A DNA stretch of 8,499 nt from Bacteroidales bacterium (GTDB lineage: Bacteria > Bacteroidota > Bacteroidia > Bacteroidales > JAOZVK01): assembly GCA_029938185.1 (NCBI GenBank), contig JAOZVK010000057.1, forward strand, positions 8,435 to 16,933, written 5' to 3'. This document shows positions 5,665 through 8,499 of this stretch, piece after piece. Both the position numbers and the translations under genes were made by a program. The notes under the pieces are model-generated. The model searched no databases. It saw nothing but the letters and a program-made list of their open reading frames with translations, and had not been told where the DNA came from. How positions within the stretch are numbered: position 1 is the first letter of the stretch; each line of letters starts with the position of its first letter.

Positions 5665-5710
5665 AAAACTTTGCGAAACTTTGCGTCAAACTTTGTGTAA
5701 CTTTGCGGTT
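5665..5710 (+). repeat. Degenerate CTTTGCG tandem repeat
   Basis: Four spaced units of AACTTTGCG or AACTTTGTG, separated by 2-5 nt, ending CTTTGCGGTTAAAAA. Similar 'actttgcg' strings are common in intergenic DNA of Bacteroidota. The arms at 5869-5891 contain the related GCAAAGTT. No function is evident. Confidence 0.65.
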
Positions 5711-5717
5711 AAAAAGC

Positions 5718-5739
5718 GTCTAACTTAAAACTGGTAGCC
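5718..5739 (+). repeat. Palindromic arm, GTCTAAC...GGTAGCC
   Basis: A 22-nt arm starting GTCTAAC (fits RYYYAAC) and ending CTGGTAGCC. It faces the arm at 5869-5891, and the two enclose the DUF2281-like remnant. Confidence 0.65.
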
Positions 5740-5744
5740 GTTAA

Positions 5745-5862
5745 TTCAAAATACTTAAAGTATAAAAAATCAATATATTCAAAAACTTAAAATTTCAAAC
5801 TGTCAGGCAAAGTTTTCAGTTTTTTTATAGATACATCTGTATCAATAATTTTTAAATTTATA
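5745..5862 (-). pseudogene. DUF2281-like antitoxin remnant
   Basis: The minus strand reads KIIDTDVSIKKLKTLPDSLK-F, then TAA (5789-5787), then VFEYIDFLYFKYFELT. The pattern LxxLPxxLKxEVxxYIDFLxxKY is characteristic of the short DUF2281 proteins, usually antitoxin-like partners of toxin genes. At the stop codon the family normally has Glu, so GAA to TAA is the likely change. No ATG precedes the fragment (an in-frame TAG lies just upstream), so the start is lost as well. The fragment is bracketed by two facing palindromic arms (5718-5739 and 5869-5891). Homology is judged by eye from about 35 residues. Confidence 0.65.
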
Positions 5863-5868
5863 TTATAT

Positions 5869-5891
5869 GGCTACCACACGCAAAGTTAAAC
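5869..5891 (+). repeat. Palindromic arm, GGCTACC...GTTAAAC
   Basis: A 23-nt arm beginning GGCTACCACACGC and ending AAAGTTAAAC, whose last seven bases fit GTTRRRY. It faces the arm at 5718. Confidence 0.65.
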
Positions 5892-5946
5892 ACCTCACTA
5901 TCAAATAGAAACACCTGAGAGTCGCAACTTATTTATAAGAAGCCGA

Positions 5947-5968
5947 GTCCAACCTTACGTGGGTAGCC
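5947..5968 (+). repeat. Palindromic arm, GTCCAAC...GGTAGCC
   Basis: GTCCAACCTTACGTGGG then TAGCC. It is nearly identical to the left arm of the hairpin at 5150 (two mismatches in 22). No facing partner is found to its right within the window. Confidence 0.7.
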
Positions 5969-5977
5969 GCTTAAGGT

Positions 5978-6011
5978 ATTAACAAACTGTTAGCAATTAT
6001 TAATCAAAGTA
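5978..6011 (+). repeat. 34-nt direct repeat, copy A
   Basis: The sequence beginning ATTAACAAACTGTTAGC and ending AATCAAAGTA recurs at 8466-8499 with one mismatch. It contains the small palindrome TAACA-AAC-TGTTA. The second copy is cut by the window end, so the true repeat may be longer. Confidence 0.85.
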
Positions 6012-6045
6012 TTGTACCATTGTATCATTGAATAATTGTACCATT
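6011..6045 (+). repeat. Period-8 tandem repeat (ATTGTACC type)
   Basis: Four 8-mers in register: ATTGTACC, ATTGTATC, ATTGAATA, ATTGTACC, followed by ATT. It directly adjoins the 34-nt repeat. It is a simple repeat without visible coding or regulatory role. Confidence 0.75.
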
Positions 6046-6053
6046 TTAAAGTA

Positions 6054-6103
6054 TAAGTAATCTTACAAAAACACATAAGCTATATAAATGGTCGAAGACC
6101 TTA
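6054..6103 (-). repeat. MITE-like element, copy 8 (internal deletion)
   Basis: Both ends are present (minus strand TA-AGGTCTTCGACC; plus strand TA-AGTAATCTTACAAAA) and flanked by TA, but only about 46 nt lie between, so roughly 55 nt of the middle is gone. It starts one base after the stop codon of the zinc-ribbon coiled-coil gene. The short hairpin there lacks a T-tract, so a terminator role is doubtful. Confidence 0.8.
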
Positions 6104-6104
6104 T

Positions 6105-6914
6105 TTATTCATTATCTATATTTGCAGTTAAATTTAATTCGTCATCGAATTCTTTAACAATATCACTATCAATAAGAATTCGTCCACAATATTCGCAAAC
6201 AATAATTTTTTTTCTTGATGCAACATCTAATTGTCTTTGAGGAGGTATTTTATTGAAACAACCACCGCAAGCACTTTTGTATACAGGAACAACAGATAAT
6301 CCGTTTCTTGCATTGTTTCTGATTCTGCTATATGCATTTAGTAGTCTTGGCTCAATTACTCCTTGAATTTTTTGAGATTTTTCAGATAATGTTACTTCGT
6401 CTTTTTTTGTTTCTTTAATTATTGCGCTCAGTTCGCTTTTTTTGTGTTTAATATCTTTTTTCTTTTCACTCAAAATTTCATTTAAATTTTGTACAGTTGC
6501 TCTTTTTTCGGACAAATTGCTTGCAAATTCTTTTATTCGTTTGGTCGAAAGTTCAATCTCAAGACTCTGATATTCAATTTCTTTAGAAATAGAATCGTAT
6601 TCACGATTATTTCTAACTTTCATTTGTTGTTCTTTGTATTTTTTTATTAACTGTTCGGATTCTTTCATTTCATTTTTTTTCTTACCAATAGTACTTTTAA
6701 ATTGTTTGATTTCATCATTAAAATTTGTTATTCTAGTTTTGAAACCAGCAATTTCGTCTTCCAAATCCTGAACCTCAAGGGGTAACTCGCCCCTAAGTAT
6801 TTTAATTTTATCAATATTTGAGTCATTGCGTTGTAATTCATATAAAGCTTTAAGCTTACTTTCTATAGAAACTTCTTGTTGTGCTTCCACTTTTTTATTC
6901 AAATTTTCTGACAT
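6105..6914 (-). CDS. Coiled-coil protein with C-terminal C4 zinc ribbon (COG1579 type)
   Basis: This 269-residue cytoplasmic protein consists of a long heptad-rich coiled coil (about 15-190, dense in Lys/Glu with IEY, LSEK and LNEIL repeats) and a C-terminal zinc ribbon with Cys216-x2-Cys219 and Cys240-x2-Cys243. The CGGC...IPPQ and CEYCGRIL signatures fit the COG1579 / 'C4-type zinc ribbon domain' family, thought to bind nucleic acid, though no precise role is established. The length is normal for Bacteroidota members. The gene lies downstream of, and on the same strand as, the Nif3-like gene, an arrangement typical of the phylum, with a 149-nt gap. The start at 6914 begins MSENLNKK; no Shine-Dalgarno site is seen. 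A partial promoter-like TAGTTTTG lies about 30 nt upstream. Confidence 0.92.
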   Translation of the reverse strand: MSENLNKKVEAQQEVSIESKLKALYELQRNDSNIDKIKILRGELPLEVQDLEDEIAGFKTRITNFNDEIKQFKSTIGKKKNEMKESEQLIKKYKEQQMKVRNNREYDSISKEIEYQSLEIELSTKRIKEFASNLSEKRATVQNLNEILSEKKKDIKHKKSELSAIIKETKKDEVTLSEKSQKIQGVIEPRLLNAYSRIRNNARNGLSVVPVYKSACGGCFNKIPPQRQLDVASRKKIIVCEYCGRILIDSDIVKEFDDELNLTANIDNE

Positions 6915-7063
6915 ATCAATTTTAATATTAGCTATTAATTTATCAAAACTAATAATTTTTTTTTACAAAAAAATATACAATGTGTTAATATTTATGAACC
7001 ATTTATTATAAAAATAAAAATTTCGTATAACAGTATTATGCATATTTATAATGTAAACCAAAA

Positions 7064-8161
7064 TTACATATAATAATATATAGGGTTTGTATTTATTTTA
7101 GACAAATAAACAGCAAACTTAGGAAATTTTTTTGAAAGTATTTCATAAAAAATTTCTTTTGTGAATTGTTCGCTTTCAAAATGTCCAATATCTGTTATTA
7201 ATATTTTGTTTTCAGCATCAAAAAACTGATGATATTTAAAATCGGAAGATATAAAAACATCTGCTTCTAATGCTATTGCACGATTTAATAAAAAACTACC
7301 ACTACCACCGCATACTGCTACTTTACGAATTTTTTTATTAAATAATTTTGTGTGCTTTATTGCTTTTATTCCAAATATTTGTTTTAGTTTTTCTAATAAT
7401 TCGATTTCGCTTATTGGTTCGTTAAATTCGCCTATCATACCAAGACCAATATTATCATTAGTATTATCTAATGGATATATATCGTAGGCAACTTCTTCGT
7501 AAGGGTGATTTTTAAGCAGTGTAGCTATTACTGAGGGTTTTATGTGTTTTGAAAAAATAGTTTCAAATCTTATTTCTTTTTCAAAATTAAGTTTTAATTT
7601 TTCGCCTAAATATGGATTTGTGTTATCGGAGGGCAAAAAAGTTCCTTCTCCTTCAATATTAAAACTACAGCTTGAATAATTGCCAATACTACCAACTCCT
7701 ACACTAAATAATGCTTTTCGCACTTTTTCGATATGAGTTTTGGGAACAAATGTTACTAATTTTCTTAAATCACCATTTTTTGAAGCTAAGATTTTTGTAT
7801 TTATTAAACTCAGTTTATTGCAAATTTTTGAATTTACTCCACCTTTTATATTATCTAAATTTGTATGAGAAGCATAAATAGCTATATCATTTTTTATTGC
7901 TTTGATAATAGTTCTTTCTATAAAATTTTTACCTGTTATTTTTTTAAGTCCTGTAAAAATTATTGGGTGGTGAGCTATTATTAAATTTGATTTTTTTTCA
8001 ATAGCCTCATCAATAATATCTTCGGTAACATCAAGTGTTATTAAAACCGATTTGGTTTCTTGTTCAAGATTACCAACTATAAGCCCTGAATTATCGTATG
8101 ATTCCTGAAGTGATAAAGGAATAAGTTTATCAAAAAAATTTGTGATTTCTTTTATTTTCAT
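7064..8161 (-). CDS. Nif3-like dinuclear metal-centre protein
   Basis: Member of the NIF3/YqfO family, hexameric proteins holding a pair of metal ions. Databases often label it 'GTP cyclohydrolase 1 type 2', but the physiological reaction is uncertain. Key motifs: DNSGLIVG (23-30), AHHPIIF (63-69) with metal-binding His64 and His65, SHTNLD (98-103) with Asp103, a glycine-rich CGGSGSFL near residue 290, and GHFESE with His327 and Glu331 completing the metal site. At 365 residues it is the long form, with the PII/CutA1-like insert (about 130-230, ending HPYEEVAYDIYPL) found in many Firmicutes and Bacteroidota. The start ATG at 8161 gives MKIKEI, as usual for the family. All metal ligands are present, so it is probably functional. 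Co-transcription with the zinc-ribbon gene downstream is likely. Confidence 0.95.
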   Translation of the reverse strand: MKIKEITNFFDKLIPLSLQESYDNSGLIVGNLEQETKSVLITLDVTEDIIDEAIEKKSNLIIAHHPIIFTGLKKITGKNFIERTIIKAIKNDIAIYASHTNLDNIKGGVNSKICNKLSLINTKILASKNGDLRKLVTFVPKTHIEKVRKALFSVGVGSIGNYSSCSFNIEGEGTFLPSDNTNPYLGEKLKLNFEKEIRFETIFSKHIKPSVIATLLKNHPYEEVAYDIYPLDNTNDNIGLGMIGEFNEPISEIELLEKLKQIFGIKAIKHTKLFNKKIRKVAVCGGSGSFLLNRAIALEADVFISSDFKYHQFFDAENKILITDIGHFESEQFTKEIFYEILSKKFPKFAVYLSKINTNPIYYYM

Positions 8162-8175
8162 TAGATTATTTTTTT

Positions 8176-8193
8176 GGCTCTTCGAGCCTTTTT
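8176..8193 (+). terminator. GGCTC-TTC-GAGCC hairpin with T-run (possible terminator)
   Basis: A perfect 5-bp stem with a TTC loop, T-rich on its left and TTTTT on its right, giving a weak plus-strand terminator shape. TTAGATTA flanks it on both sides (8161-8168 and 8192-8199). No plus-strand gene ends here, and on the minus strand it sits 14 nt before the Nif3 start codon, so it may instead affect translation of that gene. Confidence 0.3.
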
Positions 8194-8211
8194 AGATTAC
8201 TTACGCCTAAG

Positions 8212-8316
8212 TAAGTATTGTTAAAAAAAAAAATCGACATTTACTTATTTATAACTTGCTGATTAAATTGTCTTTGTACTAATTTGTAAATAACTATAAA
8301 TAGGTCGAAGACCTTA
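8212..8316 (-). repeat. TA-flanked MITE-like element, copy 9 (full length)
   Basis: Minus strand TA-AGGTCTTCGACC, then TATTTATAGTTATTTACAA. The distal end shows CGACATTTACTTATTTATAA and TA-AGTATTG on the plus strand, with an expanded A/T run. It is highly similar to copy 7 (5436-5540) over its whole length. It lies upstream of the Nif3-like gene. Confidence 0.85.
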
Positions 8317-8318
8317 AT

Positions 8319-8368
8319 ATAGTTAATTATACAAAATCAAATGCCGAAAAACTTTTGTAAGACTACTT
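8319..8368 (+). repeat. MITE-like element, distal half-copy
   Basis: ATAGTTAATTATACAAA...AAATGCCGAAAAACTTTTG...ACTACTT matches the distal half of copy 5 (about 3772-3821) in the same order and orientation, without the hairpin end. It directly abuts copy 9 in the opposite orientation, producing a larger palindrome-like unit with similar outer ends. Confidence 0.7.
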
Positions 8369-8397
8369 TATAATGATATTACTTATAATGATATTAC
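8368..8397 (+). repeat. Perfect 15-nt tandem duplication
   Basis: TTATAATGATATTAC occurs twice in a row with no mismatch, beginning at the end of the half-copy. It may be a replication slip or a by-product of element insertion. Confidence 0.85.
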
Positions 8398-8465
8398 AAA
8401 TTAAAAAAAGAGATGAATTTTTAACTTTTAACCCCTTATATACACTAAACGGTCATAATTTTAAC

Positions 8466-8499
8466 ATTAACAAACTGTTATCAATTATTAATCAAAGTA
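8466..8499 (+). repeat. 34-nt direct repeat, copy B (reaches the window end)
   Basis: Matches 5978-6011 with one mismatch (GTTATC against GTTAGC). The match continues to the last base of the window, so the repeat may extend further. Confidence 0.8.

Larger units (their letters stand above)
4765..6104. other. 1.3-kb repeat- and remnant-rich region without an intact gene
   Basis: The largest gene-free stretch. In order it contains a possible element-end fragment (about 4855-4880), palindromic arms (from 4950), a period-9 repeat (4988), a full element copy (5027-5133), a 49-nt hairpin (5150-5198), a RelE/ParE-like toxin remnant (5247-5407), another element copy (5436-5540), an antitoxin remnant (to about 5601), TTTGCG repeats (5665-5710), a DUF2281-like remnant (5745-5862), further arms, a 34-nt repeat (5978), period-8 repeats (6011-6045) and a deleted element copy (6054-6103). 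It looks like an accumulation zone for small mobile sequences. The promoter of the lipoprotein gene must lie near 4765-4860; no consensus is obvious. Confidence 0.7.
8162..8499. other. 338-nt repeat-rich end of window without a gene
   Basis: Contains a small hairpin, one full and one half copy of the MITE-like element, a perfect 15-nt tandem duplication and the truncated second copy of the 34-nt repeat. The promoter of the Nif3-like gene should be here but no consensus is visible. 8400-8465 shows nothing beyond AT-rich sequence. Confidence 0.6.

Noticed and set aside
6944..6969. Bacteroidota-type promoter before the zinc-ribbon gene (TAGTTTTG with an upstream TTTG)
   Set aside because: The -7 box fits TAnnTTTG, but the spacer to the TTTG is 14 nt rather than the usual 19-21, and chance matches are likely in such AT-rich DNA.
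6826..7011. Plus-strand open frame of 61 codons
   Set aside because: Mostly antisense to the start of the zinc-ribbon coiled-coil gene; no supporting feature.
47..8370. CRISPR array
   Set aside because: The repeats are widely and irregularly spaced, occur in both orientations, and are longer than CRISPR repeats; no cas gene is present.

Overview
This AT-rich window of about 8.5 kb most likely comes from a member of the Bacteroidota. The evidence is the adjacent Nif3-like and COG1579-type zinc-ribbon gene pair, a futalosine-pathway menaquinone gene (mqnA), a YbjN-like protein, a lipoprotein with a short lipobox signal, A-rich leaders instead of Shine-Dalgarno sites, and intergenic short-period repeats of a kind familiar from that phylum. 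I cannot name a genus. No rRNA, tRNA, CRISPR array, integrase or transposase gene is visible.

Layout: 167-688 (+) encodes an unrecognised zinc-ribbon membrane protein. 765-1562 and 1555-2319 (+) overlap by 8 nt and encode an EI24/CysZ-like membrane protein and MqnA. 2420-2713 (+) encodes a short SpeD-type S-adenosylmethionine decarboxylase. After a 564-nt non-coding stretch, 3278-3670 (+) encodes a YbjN-like protein and ends at a clear terminator. 3862-4764 (-) encodes a lipoprotein with two NTF2/SnoaL-like domains. 4765-6104 has no intact gene but is dense with repeats and gene remnants. 6105-6914 and 7064-8161 (-) encode the zinc-ribbon coiled-coil protein and the Nif3-like protein. The last 338 nt are repeats again.

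The main interest is between the genes. First, a MITE-like element of about 101-103 bp, flanked by TA on both sides (TA-AGG...ACT-TA) and carrying a GGTC-NNN-GACC mini-hairpin at one end, occurs as five near full-length copies plus several deleted, half or degraded ones. One copy (5436-5540) sits inside a decayed toxin-antitoxin operon. Removing the element with one TA restores an open antitoxin frame that overlaps the start of a RelE/ParE-like toxin remnant by 11 nt. Second, a 21-23 nt arm (RYYYAAC...GGTAGCC, or its complement GGCTACC...GTTRRRY) occurs seven times between 4950 and 5968. It forms one strong 49-nt hairpin and brackets remnants of toxin-antitoxin-like genes, including a DUF2281-type antitoxin with a nonsense codon. 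This resembles integron attC arms or the terminal repeats of a second small mobile element, and the sequence alone does not decide between them.

Functionally, the intact genes are mostly housekeeping: menaquinone and polyamine metabolism, conserved metal-binding proteins and an envelope lipoprotein. They are separated by intergenic DNA that has repeatedly received small mobile or palindromic sequences.
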